This document shows positions 50,287-61,197 of a DNA stretch of 64,000 nucleotides, in pieces. Position numbers and translations under genes: made by a program. This DNA comes from Pseudomonadota bacterium (GTDB taxonomy: Bacteria; Pseudomonadota; Gammaproteobacteria; Steroidobacterales; JBCBZW01): the NCBI GenBank assembly GCA_039193195.1, contig JBCCWS010000014.1, positions 1 to 64,000 on the forward strand, written 5' to 3'. The notes below the pieces were generated by a model. The model was given only the letters and a program-made list of their open reading frames with translations, ran no database searches and was not told the DNA's origin. Each line of letters begins with the position of its first letter. Within the stretch, counting starts at the first letter, position 1.

Positions 50287-50578
50287 CAAATGCCTTTCTT
50301 CTTCCCCGAAGGACGGGTGCGGTCGACGCTGGCGTACCTCGCGCGAGGGCCCCACCCGGTGATTCCTCCCCGAGCAAGCTTACCCATTCTCAAGGCGACC
50401 TAGCCAACTCCCCGCGGGCGTCCAGCCACGAGAGATCGTCCTTGCCGTGAAGCCGCCTCGACCGGACATTCGCCCGCGCGCTGCAAGGTCCTATCGGTGC
50501 CTATGTCAGATGCGCCGCGCTCCCCACGAACTCCTCCGCATGGTCCTTGTAAAGTGCGACACTGAAGGAGAACATCGC

Positions 50579-50881
50579 ATGGCCTCGCCGTACCCGCCAG
50601 CACGTCCGTTCCAAACCTTCTGCAGTGGATTGACCATCGCCGCCATCCTCCTCCTCGGAGCCGCACTACCTGACGACACCGAGGCGCACGACAGCCAAAG
50701 CACCTCGGTGCGTACGGATCGCCCCGTGTTCCTGCAGCACGGCGGCGAGGGCCGATTTGACGGGGATCAGGCCTTCGCACTCGATCTGAAGCCACCCTCC
50801 TCGCGGACACCCCAGAGCCGTCGGCGCAGGCCGCATCCCTATGTGCCCGGCGCAACGTTCGCCGATCACGCGACACGTTAG
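50579..50881 (+). CDS. Small hypothetical exported protein
   Basis: A 100-codon gene with GGAG 8 nt before the ATG. The product has a signal-peptide-like segment (FCSGLTIAAILLLGAAL) and a short, basic, proline-rich mature part ending in RRRRPHPYVPG. No family recognised. It is 19 bp upstream of the lipoprotein gene and may be cotranscribed. A ~290-bp stretch between this gene and the TIR-NACHT-FGE start holds nothing else that I can identify. Confidence 0.5.
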   Translation: MASPYPPARPFQTFCSGLTIAAILLLGAALPDDTEAHDSQSTSVRTDRPVFLQHGGEGRFDGDQAFALDLKPPSSRTPQSRRRRPHPYVPGATFADHATR

Positions 50882-50900
50882 GCCACGCTATAGGCACTCC

Positions 50901-51938
50901 ATGCGCTTACCTCACATTTGCCCCCTCGTCGCCGCCGGCCTTGCCGCCACGGCAGCGGGCTGCATCAGCATCCATAGCGCCGATCTCGACATTCCCACCC
51001 GCGGTCCGGAGGCGGAGGTCACACTCGCTGTGGTGGCAGAGCGCGACGCCAATACGGCCGCTGACTGGCCAAACGTCTCCGTGGAGGCCACGCTCTCTTA
51101 CACCGCCTTCCGTACCTGGCCCGAGCCCGCTGACCGGACCGTCGAGCTGCAGTTCGTGCGTCCCGAGGCGGGTGGGCGGCGCGGCCTGTTCGTGATGAAT
51201 GCGGACGATAGGCGGGTTTCAGACACCTGCCTTCGACACGTAAGCGCAGAGGTCACGACGAGGTCATCGGGAATCTTCACTATCCCTCAACGGACCACAG
51301 TGACCACGGACGTAAGCTTGCCTGAGCAGGAAGTGGACAACCCGCGCTTCGCGGGTACACCGCAGACCTTGGTGCTGGCGATGACAGGGGCGATTTCCGC
51401 TCCCGATTGGATCGACCACAGACTGAGCGGCTTCTACAGCTACGCGGTGAGCACCGACTCGGACTATACGTTGACGATGACCGTGCCCTGCCCGTTCCCG
51501 CAGGACACGCCAATCACCCTCGCCGCCACCGTGGATGTGGCCGCCTGCCCACCGAGAGATCCTATCGCTGATCTGAACTTCTGCGAGGCCCTGGCGATCG
51601 ACGTCGACGTGGACCGCTCCGGCATTCAGACTGCCCGCACCGTCGTCCTGCCCGCCGGGACGACGTTCCTCGACCTGCCAATCGAGATCCCTACTCGACG
51701 AGAGGTGTACGACAGAACGTTCTGGGACGATAACGCACACCTGATCACATCCCTTCGCGCGACGATGCTCCATCGCGATCAGCTCGTCGAGGAAGACATC
51801 GTGATCTGCCCCATCGACGCGGGTACGCGCGTCCTACCGGATTTCTGCCCTCTCTACACCCCGCCGGCGGTCGACTCCTTCGAGTGCCGCCCGATCCAGT
51901 GTGGTGTGCAGACCCTACCGCCGCCTCCGGAATCGTGA
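50901..51938 (+). CDS. Hypothetical lipoprotein
   Basis: The start MRLPHICPLVAAGLAATAAGC gives a lipobox (TAAGC) about 20 residues in. The mature protein of ~325 residues is beta-rich with ten or so cysteines concentrated toward the C terminus (VDVAACPP, IVICPID, DFCPLYTPP, FECRPIQCG), suggesting disulfides in the periplasm or on the cell surface. No known domain was recognised. I chose the ATG at 50901 over an upstream in-frame codon because it begins the lipoprotein signal. Confidence 0.6.
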   Translation: MRLPHICPLVAAGLAATAAGCISIHSADLDIPTRGPEAEVTLAVVAERDANTAADWPNVSVEATLSYTAFRTWPEPADRTVELQFVRPEAGGRRGLFVMNADDRRVSDTCLRHVSAEVTTRSSGIFTIPQRTTVTTDVSLPEQEVDNPRFAGTPQTLVLAMTGAISAPDWIDHRLSGFYSYAVSTDSDYTLTMTVPCPFPQDTPITLAATVDVAACPPRDPIADLNFCEALAIDVDVDRSGIQTARTVVLPAGTTFLDLPIEIPTRREVYDRTFWDDNAHLITSLRATMLHRDQLVEEDIVICPIDAGTRVLPDFCPLYTPPAVDSFECRPIQCGVQTLPPPPES

Positions 51939-52234
51939 TTTAACTCACCAAAAACTCAGCAGCTCGCCAATCGCCTTCGCGACCCGCTCGAAGGCTGATA
52001 CAGCGTCGCGTGTTCATACGCCATGGATGAGTGGGACTGAGAACACCTCGCAGTTGGCTACGGACCCGTTTGCCTAGCTCCCGCGGCGCCAAGCGTTCGC
52101 CACACGAACGCGGATGACGACCCTAAAGTCTATTAGCGCCTGAGCCGAGTGGGCGCGACCGATGATGTGGCCGTGTCCGGTCAGCCATCCACCTGCCGCC
52201 CGCGCGAGGCACCACCATCCAGCGGGAGGGCGTT

Positions 52235-55108
52235 GTGACGTCGTCTGCGAATACCGATTACGCCGAAGTCGAATCCACCGTCGAAGCCCTGCTCGCGCTC
52301 TGCGCAGCGGAACGGGTGGCCCGTCTCGCCGCGCTGGCCGAAGAGGCACCCGCATTGGCGGCGCGCGTCGACGCCCTGCTCAAGGCTGACGCGCGCCTGG
52401 GCGATGCATCCTTCCTGGCAGAACCGCTAGTCAATCCCCTGGCTAACGATGACGTCCGCACAGACGAGCCGATACCCACCCCGCTGCCGGAGTCTATCGA
52501 TCGCTACCGCATCCTCAAGCACCTCGGCAGCGGTGGGATGGGGGCGGTGTACCTGGCGGAACAATCCGAACCGGTGCAGCGTCAAGTGGCGATCAAAGTG
52601 ACCCATGCGTTCCAGTCGCAACGCGATCGCACCCGCTTCAGCCTAGAGGCGCAGGCGCTCGCGAGCATGCAGCATCCGAACATCGCGGCACTTCACGACA
52701 GCGGCACCACTGAAGACGGCATGCCCTTCGTGGTGATGGAGCTGGTCGAAGATGCGATGACCATCCTCGAGTGGTGTGACCACACGCAGGCCTCCCTGGA
52801 AGAACGCTTAGCCTTGTTTCTCCAGGTGTGCGCTGGCGTCGCCCACGCCCATGAGAAGGGTCTGCTTCACCGCGACATCAAGCCCGCGAACGTGCTGGTC
52901 ACGCGCGTCGGCGGCAAACCCCTGGTCAAGGTGATCGACTTCGGCATCGCGCGGACATTCGTCGATGAAGACGGACGCGCCATCTCTGAGGCCTCGGTGG
53001 CAGGCTCGCCGGTCTACATGAGCCCAGAGGCGATCGGGGGCGATGGCAAGGCGGGCTTGGATACGCGCAGCGATGTCTACTCGCTCGGCCTGTTGCTGTG
53101 CGAGCTGATCAGCGGCGACCTGCCCTTCCCACCCGACGCATCGCTCGGCGCCCTCGTCGAGCGCATTCGCAGCGAGCGGGTGACGGCGCCCGCCGAGCGC
53201 CTCGCGAGCCAAGCGTTGGACCGCCTGGAGGCGATCGCGGGCGCCCGGTCCCTCTCCGTAGCTGGCCTGCGGCGGGCCGTCTCCGGCGATCTGGACGCGA
53301 TCGTGATGAAGGCGATCGCGTTCGATAGGGAGCTTCGCTACGCTTCACCGCGCGACCTAGCGCGCGACGTGGAACGCCACCTCCAGCACCAACCGATCGA
53401 GGCACGCCCCCCGCATTGGACCTACCACTTGCGCCGGTTCATCCGCCGCAACCGCGCCGCCGCAGCCGCCGCTACGCTCGTGTTCGGCACGATGGTGGCC
53501 TTCACGATAACCACCTCGGTACAAGCCGAACGCATTGCGGCAGAGCGCGACCGCGCCAACCGGGAAGCGCAGGCCAAGGGGTTCGTCGCCAACTTCCTCA
53601 CCGAGCTGTTCTCCAAGGCCGACCCTTACTCGACATCGGGTGAAGCGGTCACCGCACGAGAGCTCCTGGACCGCGGAGCCGAGTCCATCGGCACCGCCTT
53701 CGACGCCCAGCCCGACGTCAAGGCAGCGCTCCTCGACAGTATGGGTACCGCCTACCGCATGCTCGGCATCTTCCCGCAGTCCGAAGCGCTATTGCAGCAG
53801 GCGCTAGCCACACGAAGGGAGCTGTTCGGTGAGCAGCACCTGCTGACGCTGGAGTCCATGGGCGCGCTGGGCGCACTCTACTACGAGAATGCTCGCGTGG
53901 AAGAGGCGGAATCGCTACAACTCGCTGCCGTGGAGGGATTCGAGAGCGCGCTGCGAGGCGATGACCTTCGCGCCGCCCAGGCCCAGGGTCGACTGGCGCG
54001 GGTCTACGCCCGCCAGGGCCGCTACGAGCTGGCGGAGCCGCGCTACATCGCCTCGATAGCACAGTACGAACGGCTCCTCGGCGCTAGCGCGGAGGAAACG
54101 CTGGTGGCCAAGGCTGCCCTCGGTGCCGCCTACATGCGCCAGCAGCGCCTCGACGAGGCGGAGCCCCTCGTGCGCGCGTCAGCCGAAGGACTGGAGCGGG
54201 TGAGCGGCAAAGGCGATCCGCGCACTCTGGACTCCCTGAATCTGCTCGCGGTGCTGTCCGCCATGCGGGGCGACTACAAGAGCACCGAGCCCCTGTTCGT
54301 CGAGCTCCTGGCGCGCTACGAGGAGGTTGCGGGGCGGGACCACTTTGCCACCCAGGCGGCGCGCAACAACCTGGGCGTGTTGTACAAGGACACGGAGCGC
54401 TACGAGTCGGCAGAGACGCTGTTTCTGGAGAACCTGGAGAGCCGCCGTCGCTCCTTGGGCGACGAACATCCGGAAACGCTCAACGGCCTGCTCAACATCG
54501 CCCACATCTACCAGAGCACCGGCCGTCGCGACCTCGCCATCGAGACCTACCGCAACGTGTTGACCGCGCAGCGGCGAGTGCAAGGTGCGGACCACCCTGA
54601 GACGATGGAGGTGGTGATGGCGCTTGGCGACGCGCTGTTCGCTCAACAGGAGACTGCGCCCGCGGCAGCGCTCTACCAGGAAGCGGCGAAGGTGTACACC
54701 GCCTCCGTCGGTCAGGACAACCCCCTGACGATCAAACCCGTTTACCGAGTGGCCTTGTCACAATGGCGCCAGGGCAACGCCGCACTTGCCGCCCCCCTGT
54801 ATCGTGATGTCATCGCGCGGGCGAAACGCACCTACGGCGAGAAGCACCTGTACACCGCACACATGCTATTCGACTACGCCTGCGTATTGGCAATGCTAGG
54901 CGAGCAGGAGCAGGCTACCGCCGTGTTGACAGAAGCGGTCGACGCAGGGTTCTTCGACGTACCGCGCATGCGTGAGCAACCCGAACTTGCAGTCCTTAGG
55001 GGTGATCGCTTCGATCAACTCGTGGCCGAGGCAGCGGCCAATCCAGACGAGCTGCCCCCGGATTGGCGCTACGGGCCGTTGGTGATCCACGAGGCCGCAG
55101 CCCCGTGA
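52235..55108 (+). CDS. Transmembrane Ser/Thr protein kinase with C-terminal TPR array
   Basis: A Hanks-type kinase domain: glycine loop LGSGGMGAVYLAEQ (~residue 96), catalytic loop LLHRDIKPANVLV (~212), metal-binding IDFGIARTF (~235), activation segment ending GSPVYMSPEAIGG. One membrane segment follows (~407-430, LVFGTMVAFTITT). About 480 residues of TPRs come next (TLDSLNLLAVLSAMRGDY, NGLLNIAHIYQSTGRRDL and similar). The GTG start at 52235 follows GGGAGGG. Kinases of this layout are common in gammaproteobacteria and are often encoded near an ECF-type sigma factor, which is absent here. The signal and substrates are unknown. The ~295 bp before it hold no gene that I can see. Confidence 0.92.
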   Translation: MTSSANTDYAEVESTVEALLALCAAERVARLAALAEEAPALAARVDALLKADARLGDASFLAEPLVNPLANDDVRTDEPIPTPLPESIDRYRILKHLGSGGMGAVYLAEQSEPVQRQVAIKVTHAFQSQRDRTRFSLEAQALASMQHPNIAALHDSGTTEDGMPFVVMELVEDAMTILEWCDHTQASLEERLALFLQVCAGVAHAHEKGLLHRDIKPANVLVTRVGGKPLVKVIDFGIARTFVDEDGRAISEASVAGSPVYMSPEAIGGDGKAGLDTRSDVYSLGLLLCELISGDLPFPPDASLGALVERIRSERVTAPAERLASQALDRLEAIAGARSLSVAGLRRAVSGDLDAIVMKAIAFDRELRYASPRDLARDVERHLQHQPIEARPPHWTYHLRRFIRRNRAAAAAATLVFGTMVAFTITTSVQAERIAAERDRANREAQAKGFVANFLTELFSKADPYSTSGEAVTARELLDRGAESIGTAFDAQPDVKAALLDSMGTAYRMLGIFPQSEALLQQALATRRELFGEQHLLTLESMGALGALYYENARVEEAESLQLAAVEGFESALRGDDLRAAQAQGRLARVYARQGRYELAEPRYIASIAQYERLLGASAEETLVAKAALGAAYMRQQRLDEAEPLVRASAEGLERVSGKGDPRTLDSLNLLAVLSAMRGDYKSTEPLFVELLARYEEVAGRDHFATQAARNNLGVLYKDTERYESAETLFLENLESRRRSLGDEHPETLNGLLNIAHIYQSTGRRDLAIETYRNVLTAQRRVQGADHPETMEVVMALGDALFAQQETAPAAALYQEAAKVYTASVGQDNPLTIKPVYRVALSQWRQGNAALAAPLYRDVIARAKRTYGEKHLYTAHMLFDYACVLAMLGEQEQATAVLTEAVDAGFFDVPRMREQPELAVLRGDRFDQLVAEAAANPDELPPDWRYGPLVIHEAAAP

Positions 55109-55205
55109 CGCGGCAGATCGCAGGTGCGCCCACGCACACGTTGCGCACCGCTCGCGTAACAACGCTTGACCGGCTCCCCCATTCGTAAGAGCATCATCGC
55201 GCGTC

Positions 55206-55400
55206 GTGGGAGAGACCGGCCCTGCGGCCGGCGCCGAAGGAGCAACCGCCCCGGAAACTCTCAGGTACCGAGGACCGCGACGCACGAACACTCTGGAGAG
55301 CGGTGAGCCCGCGGCTCACCCACCGAAGGGGCCAAGGTGCAGCCCGCACGCTGCGGCGCCACACCCGAATCTTTCAGGTCACGTGACAGAGGGGGCAAGA
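55206..55400 (+). ncRNA. Tandem glycine riboswitch upstream of gcvP
   Basis: Two consecutive aptamers of the gcvT class. Aptamer 1 (about 55206-55300) shows GGAGAGACC, GCGCCGAAGGAGCAACC, AACTCTCAGGTACC and ACTCTGGAGAG. Aptamer 2 (about 55295-55400) shows CACCGAAGGGGCCAAGG, GAATCTTTCAGGTCACGTG and ACAGAGGGGGC. Such leaders usually turn on glycine-cleavage genes when glycine is abundant. About 65 nt separate its end from the gcvP start. Confidence 0.9.
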
Positions 55401-55465
55401 CACCCGGCGGGCGCTCACAAGGTGCTGGCCGGCTCTCTTGGCTAGCCGCATCCTCTGGAGCCCAC

Positions 55466-58375
55466 GTGAGCACGACGCGCCCCATCGACATCGACCTCAC
55501 CGCCAACCCCGCGGACGAGAGCACGACGCCCCATTACAAGCCCTACGACTTCGCCAACCGCCGCCACATCGGCCCGTCTCAACCCGAGATGGACGCGATG
55601 CTCGACGCGCTGGGGGTCGATAGCCTCGAGGGGCTGATCGATCAAACGATCCCCGCCAACCTGCGCCTGCAGGATCCCCTGGACTTCGGCCCCGGCATGG
55701 CGGAGGGCGATGCCCTGAACTACGTGCGCGAGACCGCGCGCAAGAACCAGGTGCTGCACTCGATGATCGGCCAGGGCTACCACGGCACCACCCTGCCCCC
55801 GGCTATCCAACGCAACATCCTCGAAAACCCTGCGTGGTACACAGCCTACACGCCCTACCAGCCGGAGATCAGCCAGGGCCGCTTGGAAGCGCTGCTCAAC
55901 TTCCAGACCCTCGCCTCGGACCTCACGGGGCTGGACGTTGCCAACGCGTCGCTCCTCGACGAGGCCACCGCCGCCGCCGAGGCAATGGGCGTGGCACGGC
56001 GAACCAACCGGGCCAAAGTGAACGCCTTCTTCGTCGACCAGGACTGCCTGGCGCAGACCATCGCCGTGCTGCGCACCCGCGCCGAACCTCTGGGCCTGCG
56101 AATCGTGGTGGGCGATCCGTACAAAGACCTCGACCCCACGCAGGTGTTCGGCGCCCTCTTCCAGTACCCCGGCGTTAACGGCCTGATCCACGACTTTGCG
56201 GCGCCCATTGCTGCCTTGCACGAGCACAAGGCGCTGGCTGTGGTGGCGGCCGACCCGATGGCTCTGTGTCTGCTCAAGCCACCCGGCGAGATGGGCGCTG
56301 ACATTGCCGTGGGCTCCATGCAGCGCTTCGGCATGCCCATGGGCGCTGGTGGACCGCACGCGGCCTATATCGCTGTGCGCGACAAGCTCAAGCGCGCCCT
56401 GCCCGGACGCCTGGTGGGCGTCTCGCGCGATGCGCGCGGCAACCGCGCCTACCGCCTGGCCCTGCAGACGCGCGAGCAGCACATCCGCCGCCAGCAGGCC
56501 ACCTCCAACATCTGCACCGCGCAGGTGCTACCAGCGGTGATCGCCTCCATGTACGCGGTCTTCCACGGCCCGCAAGGCCTTCGCGCCATCGCCCGCTCCA
56601 TCCACAAGCGTGCGGTAGTGATCGCCGAGGGCCTGGAGCAGATCGGCTTTGAGGTGCTGCCGGAAGCATTCTTCGACACGCTGACGGTTCAGGTCGACGC
56701 TTACCAGGGCCTCATCGTACGCAACGCTCTGCAGGAAGGCATCAACGTGCGCCGCGTGGGCCACGATCGCATCGCCCTCACGGTGGATGAGACCACCCGT
56801 CGCCCGCACATCGAGGGCATCTGGCGCGCCTTCGGCGGCTCGCGCGTGAAGGTGGAGGAAGGCTCTGGTCTGGATCGGTTGCCGGAGGATATGCGCCGCA
56901 CCAGCGAGTACCTCAAGCATCCGGTGTTCCACATGAACCGCGCCGAGGCGGAGATGACGCGCTACATGCGCCGCCTCGCCGATCGTGACCTTGCCCTCGA
57001 TCGCGCAATGATTCCCTTAGGCTCGTGCACGATGAAGCTCAACGCCACGGCACAGATGCTACCCATCACCTGGCCCGAATTCTCGAATGTCCACCCCTTC
57101 GCACCCGCCGACCAGCGCGCTGGCTACGCGGAGCTAATCGAGGACCTCTCCGAGAAGCTCTGCACGATCACCGGCTTCGACGGCCTCTCCATGCAGCCAA
57201 ACTCCGGCGCCCAGGGCGAGTACGCGGGGCTCCTGACGATCCGCGGCTACCATCACGGCCGCGGCGATAAGCAGCGCGACGTCTGCCTCATCCCCTCCTC
57301 CGCACACGGCACCAACCCTGCCTCGGCCGCCATGTGCGGCATGCAGGTGGTGGTGGTGAAGACCGACGACGCCGGCAACATTGACATGGATGATTTCCGC
57401 GCCAAGGCGGAGACTCACGCCGACCACCTCGCAGCGGCGATGATCACCTACCCCTCCACCCACGGTGTGTTCGAAGAGACGATCAGCGAGGTGTGCAACA
57501 TCGTCCACGCACACGGTGGCCAGGTGTACATGGACGGCGCAAACTTGAACGCCCAGGTAGGCCTCGCCCGCCCCGGCGACTTCGGCGCCGACGTCTGCCA
57601 CCTAAACCTACACAAGACGTTCTGCATCCCCCACGGCGGCGGCGGCCCGGGCATGGGCCCGATCGGCGTGAAGGCACACCTCGTGCCCTACCTGCCCGAT
57701 CACCCGGCCAACGGCGGCGCCGAGGGCAGCCCGACCGTCTCGGCCGCGCCCTACGGCTCACCGGGGATCCTGCCGATCTCGTGGATCTACTGCCTGCTGA
57801 TGGGCGGCGACGGCCTCACCCAGGCCACCCGCGTGGCGATCTTAAACGCAAACTATATCGCCCAACGACTCTCTAAGGCTTACGACATTCTCTACACGGG
57901 CAGCGATGGGCGAGTCGCCCACGAGTGCATCGTGGATACGCGCCCCTTGAACGACAAGGCCGGCGTGACCGTCGACGACATCGCCAAGCGCCTGATCGAC
58001 TGCGGTTTCCACCCGCCCACCATGAGTTGGCCCGTGGCGGGTACCTTCATGATCGAGCCCACCGAGTCGGAGTCGAAGGCGGAGCTCGATCGCTTCTGCG
58101 ACGCCATGCTGGCGATCGCAGAGGAGGCCGCGGCCATCGAACGGGGCGAGGTCGACCGGGAAATCAATGCCCTCAAGAACGCCCCGCACACGGTGGAAGA
58201 CCTGGTGGGCGACTGGGATCGACCCTACTCGCGAGAGACCGCCTGCTTCCCCGCCGGCGCCTTCCGCATCGACAAGTACTGGCCACCCGTGAACCGGGTC
58301 GACAACGTGTACGGCGACCGAAATCTGGTCTGTGCGTGCCCGCCCCTCGAGGACTACGCCAGCGACGAGGAGTAG
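55466..58375 (+). CDS. gcvP: Glycine dehydrogenase (decarboxylating), P-protein
   Basis: A full-length (~969 aa) homodimeric-type P-protein of the glycine cleavage system. It decarboxylates glycine with PLP and passes the aminomethyl group to lipoylated GcvH. Seen: [15 protein letters not shown] at the N terminus, [20 protein letters not shown]-type segment, [45 protein letters not shown], and the PLP-lysine region [19 protein letters not shown] (~residue 716). A GTG start at 55466 follows GGAG; the longer frame runs into the riboswitch. gcvT and gcvH are not adjacent, so the operon is split. Regulation by the glycine riboswitch is expected. Confidence 0.97.
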   Translation: MSTTRPIDIDLTANPADESTTPHYKPYDFANRRHIGPSQPEMDAMLDALGVDSLEGLIDQTIPANLRLQDPLDFGPGMAEGDALNYVRETARKNQVLHSMIGQGYHGTTLPPAIQRNILENPAWYTAYTPYQPEISQGRLEALLNFQTLASDLTGLDVANASLLDEATAAAEAMGVARRTNRAKVNAFFVDQDCLAQTIAVLRTRAEPLGLRIVVGDPYKDLDPTQVFGALFQYPGVNGLIHDFAAPIAALHEHKALAVVAADPMALCLLKPPGEMGADIAVGSMQRFGMPMGAGGPHAAYIAVRDKLKRALPGRLVGVSRDARGNRAYRLALQTREQHIRRQQATSNICTAQVLPAVIASMYAVFHGPQGLRAIARSIHKRAVVIAEGLEQIGFEVLPEAFFDTLTVQVDAYQGLIVRNALQEGINVRRVGHDRIALTVDETTRRPHIEGIWRAFGGSRVKVEEGSGLDRLPEDMRRTSEYLKHPVFHMNRAEAEMTRYMRRLADRDLALDRAMIPLGSCTMKLNATAQMLPITWPEFSNVHPFAPADQRAGYAELIEDLSEKLCTITGFDGLSMQPNSGAQGEYAGLLTIRGYHHGRGDKQRDVCLIPSSAHGTNPASAAMCGMQVVVVKTDDAGNIDMDDFRAKAETHADHLAAAMITYPSTHGVFEETISEVCNIVHAHGGQVYMDGANLNAQVGLARPGDFGADVCHLNLHKTFCIPHGGGGPGMGPIGVKAHLVPYLPDHPANGGAEGSPTVSAAPYGSPGILPISWIYCLLMGGDGLTQATRVAILNANYIAQRLSKAYDILYTGSDGRVAHECIVDTRPLNDKAGVTVDDIAKRLIDCGFHPPTMSWPVAGTFMIEPTESESKAELDRFCDAMLAIAEEAAAIERGEVDREINALKNAPHTVEDLVGDWDRPYSRETACFPAGAFRIDKYWPPVNRVDNVYGDRNLVCACPPLEDYASDEE

Positions 58376-58390
58376 CCGCCCCCCCCCACC

Positions 58391-58420
58391 GGCCGGCGTG
58401 CGTCCCTTGCCACGCCGGCC
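58391..58420 (+). terminator. Terminator hairpin after gcvP
   Basis: A perfect 10-bp stem (GGCCGGCGTG with CACGCCGGCC) with a 10-nt loop begins 15 bp after the gcvP stop. No T tract. It isolates gcvP from the TonB receptor operon. Confidence 0.65.
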
Positions 58421-58506
58421 CTATGTCCAATCCTCGACTGTGACTCAGTTCCCGAGGTGTTCAGCCCCCCCTAAACCCCACGAGGTCCGTGCCGACATGA
58501 CCCTGG

Positions 58507-60594
58507 ATGACAGCCATCCAGGACGACCTCCGCATGACCTCGTGTCGCTGGCAGCTCGCCGCCTTCGCCAGACGCCAAGCCAGCTTGGTGCGGGCCGGGC
58601 TCCTCGGTTTCGCCATGGCGCTGAGTTCGACGGCACACGCCGGCGATGACCTGTTCGACCTCAGTCTCGAAGAGCTGGTCAATCTGGAGGTCACCTCCGT
58701 GTCGCGCAAGAGTGAGCGACTCAGCGACGTCAGCGCCGCTGTCTTCGTGATCACCCAAGCGGACCTTCAGCGCCACGGAATCCGCAGCATCCCCGAAGCG
58801 CTACGCCTGGCCCCCGGCCTGGCCGTCCTGCAGATCGACGGCAACAAATGGTCCATCAGCAGCCGCGGCTTCGGCGGACGCTTCGCCAACAAACTGCTTG
58901 TACTAATGGATGGACGCGTGCTGTACACACCGCTCTTCTCCGGTGTGTTCTGGGACGTGCAGGATACCTTGATAGAGGAAATCGAGCGCATCGAGGTGAT
59001 TCGAGGCCCGGGCGCTGCCAGCTGGGGGACCAACGCAGTTAACGGTGTCATCAACATCATCACGCGAAAGGCTAGCGCCAGCGACAAGCCAATGTTGATC
59101 GGTGGCCTAGAGCCGCAGCAGGCACAGTTTGCTGCCGGGCGCTTCAGTGGGCAGCTAGGCGACCGCGGCGCCTTCCGCGCCTTTGCGCAGTATCGCAACG
59201 GGGAAGGCAATGTCGACCTTGCGGGCGACCCTACGGGCGATGAGTGGGAGCAGCTGCGCGCCGGCGTACGTGCCGACTGGTCGACGAACCGCTTGGCACT
59301 GCAGGCCACGCTCGAGGGCTACGAGGGGCGCAGCGGACAGACCCAGCCCATCTTTCAGAGTGCGCCACCGTTGCAGCGACTGGAGGAGACCAGCGCCGAG
59401 GTCGGCGGTCTGTTCGCCATCGTCGGACTCTCTCGCAGCAGCGGGGTGAACAACACCAGCGCTCAGCTCACCTTCGACTACACCGATCGCGAGACCGTCG
59501 ACTACGTTGATCAACGCACGATGGTCAGCCTCGAGCTCCAGCATAGACGTGGCTTAGGTCGCCACACGTTGGTCACAGGTGGCCTAGCGCGAGCGGACGT
59601 TTTCCGCCTCGCCGCCTCGGGCGTGATCGAGTTCTCAGATGCCTCGAGCACTTACGCCGTGGCCAGCGCCTTCATCCAAGACGATATCTCCCTGACTGAA
59701 GATAACCTAACGCTTACGCTCGGTGCGCGCATAGAGTCCAACGAACTCTCTCCTCGTGATCTGGAGTGGATGCCGACGGCGCGGCTCGCCTGGAAAATCA
59801 ACCCGCGCCACACGGCCTGGGCCGCGCTGACGCGGGCGGTACGCACACCGTCGCTCGGTGACCTGACCTCGCGCGTGCTTGACGTACTGCCGCCCACCCC
59901 AGTGGGCGATCCGACCAACCCCTTCCCGGTGCCCTTCCGCGTCGCCACCGCACCCAACCCGGAATTTCGCTCTGAAACGCTGCTGGCGAGCGAACTCGGC
60001 TTGCGGGGGCAGCTGTCCCCACGCTTGACCTACGATCTCGCGCTGTACCGCATGGATTACGACCGGCTGCGCGATCTCGACATGGTCGGGGAGACCGTGT
60101 GCCTCCCGTCAGGCGTGTCCCTTGCGGCCGACCCGACTTGCCTCGCCCTCGCCGACAGCGTTGCCACCAGCTTCCCCTTCACCAATGGCGCACAGGGCAC
60201 GGTCACGGGCGGTGAGCTGGTCCTCGACTGGCAAGCCCAGGAGAACTGGCGCCTTCGCGGGTCCGTGTCCTACGCGGACGAGTCCATCGACGATGTCCTG
60301 GCCCGTAGCTACCCCCTTTGGCAGGCTAGCTTGCGTACCGAGTGGTCGCCGCTGGACAGCATCGATCTGGCGATGTGGTGGCGCTACGTGGGAGAGGTCG
60401 AGGCGACGAACACCAGTGCCTTCACCCAAGCCAACCTGCACCTGCGCTGGCGCTACGGGGACCACTGGTCGATGTCCTTGGGCGTGAGAAACTTGCTGCG
60501 ATCGCAGACCCTAGAGTCCGTATCCGAGTTCAGCGATGTGGTGCCGACAGCGATTCAACGAACGGCGTTCATCAATGTGCGCCACGCGTTTTAG
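58507..60594 (+). CDS. TonB-dependent receptor (YfiR/hybrid-kinase operon)
   Basis: A signal peptide ends near SSTAHAGDD. The plug reads DLSLEELVNLEVTSVSRKSE, VFVITQADLQRHGIRSIPEAL, ISSRGFGGRFANKLLVLMDG and IEVIRGPGAASWGTNAVNG, followed by a barrel with a final aromatic (NVRHAF). At ~690 aa it is of the FepA/vitamin B12-like size. An alternative start at 58534 gives a neater signal peptide. It is followed 30 bp later by a YfiR-like gene and an overlapping hybrid kinase, a recurring arrangement in which receptor-like, YfiR-like and kinase proteins probably form one sensory unit; that is inference. Confidence 0.9.
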   Translation: MTAIQDDLRMTSCRWQLAAFARRQASLVRAGLLGFAMALSSTAHAGDDLFDLSLEELVNLEVTSVSRKSERLSDVSAAVFVITQADLQRHGIRSIPEALRLAPGLAVLQIDGNKWSISSRGFGGRFANKLLVLMDGRVLYTPLFSGVFWDVQDTLIEEIERIEVIRGPGAASWGTNAVNGVINIITRKASASDKPMLIGGLEPQQAQFAAGRFSGQLGDRGAFRAFAQYRNGEGNVDLAGDPTGDEWEQLRAGVRADWSTNRLALQATLEGYEGRSGQTQPIFQSAPPLQRLEETSAEVGGLFAIVGLSRSSGVNNTSAQLTFDYTDRETVDYVDQRTMVSLELQHRRGLGRHTLVTGGLARADVFRLAASGVIEFSDASSTYAVASAFIQDDISLTEDNLTLTLGARIESNELSPRDLEWMPTARLAWKINPRHTAWAALTRAVRTPSLGDLTSRVLDVLPPTPVGDPTNPFPVPFRVATAPNPEFRSETLLASELGLRGQLSPRLTYDLALYRMDYDRLRDLDMVGETVCLPSGVSLAADPTCLALADSVATSFPFTNGAQGTVTGGELVLDWQAQENWRLRGSVSYADESIDDVLARSYPLWQASLRTEWSPLDSIDLAMWWRYVGEVEATNTSAFTQANLHLRWRYGDHWSMSLGVRNLLRSQTLESVSEFSDVVPTAIQRTAFINVRHAF

Positions 60595-60624
60595 CCGAGC
60601 GCCTCAGCGGTTCCGCTGCTCCCT

Positions 60625-61197
60625 ATGCACCTATTTGCGAAAACGAGCGGCGCATTCGCCACCGTAGCAGCACCGCTGATGGTGCTCATCGCCCTCTTAT
60701 CTCGCGATGTGCTCGGCGCTACGGCCTCCGCGGAGGAGATCCAGCTGGCGGTGGTGTACCGGTTGGCCAAGTTCGTCACCTGGCCAGCCTCGCAGGCACA
60801 CGGCGGACACACGGGTTTCACCCTTTGCATCGATGACAGGAACACCTTCGAGGTAGCACGAAGGCGCCTGCAGGGCCGATCGATTCGAGAGCAGACGCTG
60901 CGCTTTACGCTCATCGATCCCGCCTCGCCGCTACCCCACTGCGACCTGCTCTACATCACCGAGCGTCGCATCAATCGCGCCAGCGATCTACTCGACCAAG
61001 TAAAGGGCCTCCCGGTACTCACGGTCGGTGACTCGCCCGAGTTCACTAAGTACGGCGGCATCGTCCAGCTGCTGAATCGAGATAAGCGCATCCGTATGCA
61101 GATCAACGTGGAAGCGGCGCGACGGGTAGAGCTCGACTTCAGCTCTCAGCTCCTGTCCCTAGCTGAGCTGGTCGATGACCAAGGGAGCCGTCTGTGA
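60625..61197 (+). CDS. YfiR-like (DUF4154) exported protein
   Basis: The 190-residue product has a signal-like hydrophobic start and the DUF4154 pattern: YRLAKFVTWPAS (aromatic-rich first helix), FTLCIDD strand, LPHCDLLYIT and VLTVGDSPEFTKYGGIVQLL, then the NVEAARRVELDFSSQLLSLA tail. YfiR proteins are periplasmic regulators that act on inner-membrane signalling proteins. Here the downstream hybrid kinase, which overlaps by GTGA, is the likely partner instead of a diguanylate cyclase. Confidence 0.88.
   Translation: MHLFAKTSGAFATVAAPLMVLIALLSRDVLGATASAEEIQLAVVYRLAKFVTWPASQAHGGHTGFTLCIDDRNTFEVARRRLQGRSIREQTLRFTLIDPASPLPHCDLLYITERRINRASDLLDQVKGLPVLTVGDSPEFTKYGGIVQLLNRDKRIRMQINVEAARRVELDFSSQLLSLAELVDDQGSRL

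Noticed and set aside
55442-56482. A 346-codon antisense frame within gcvP
   Set aside because: The sense strand is an unmistakable P-protein; the antisense product is low-complexity and has no start signals.
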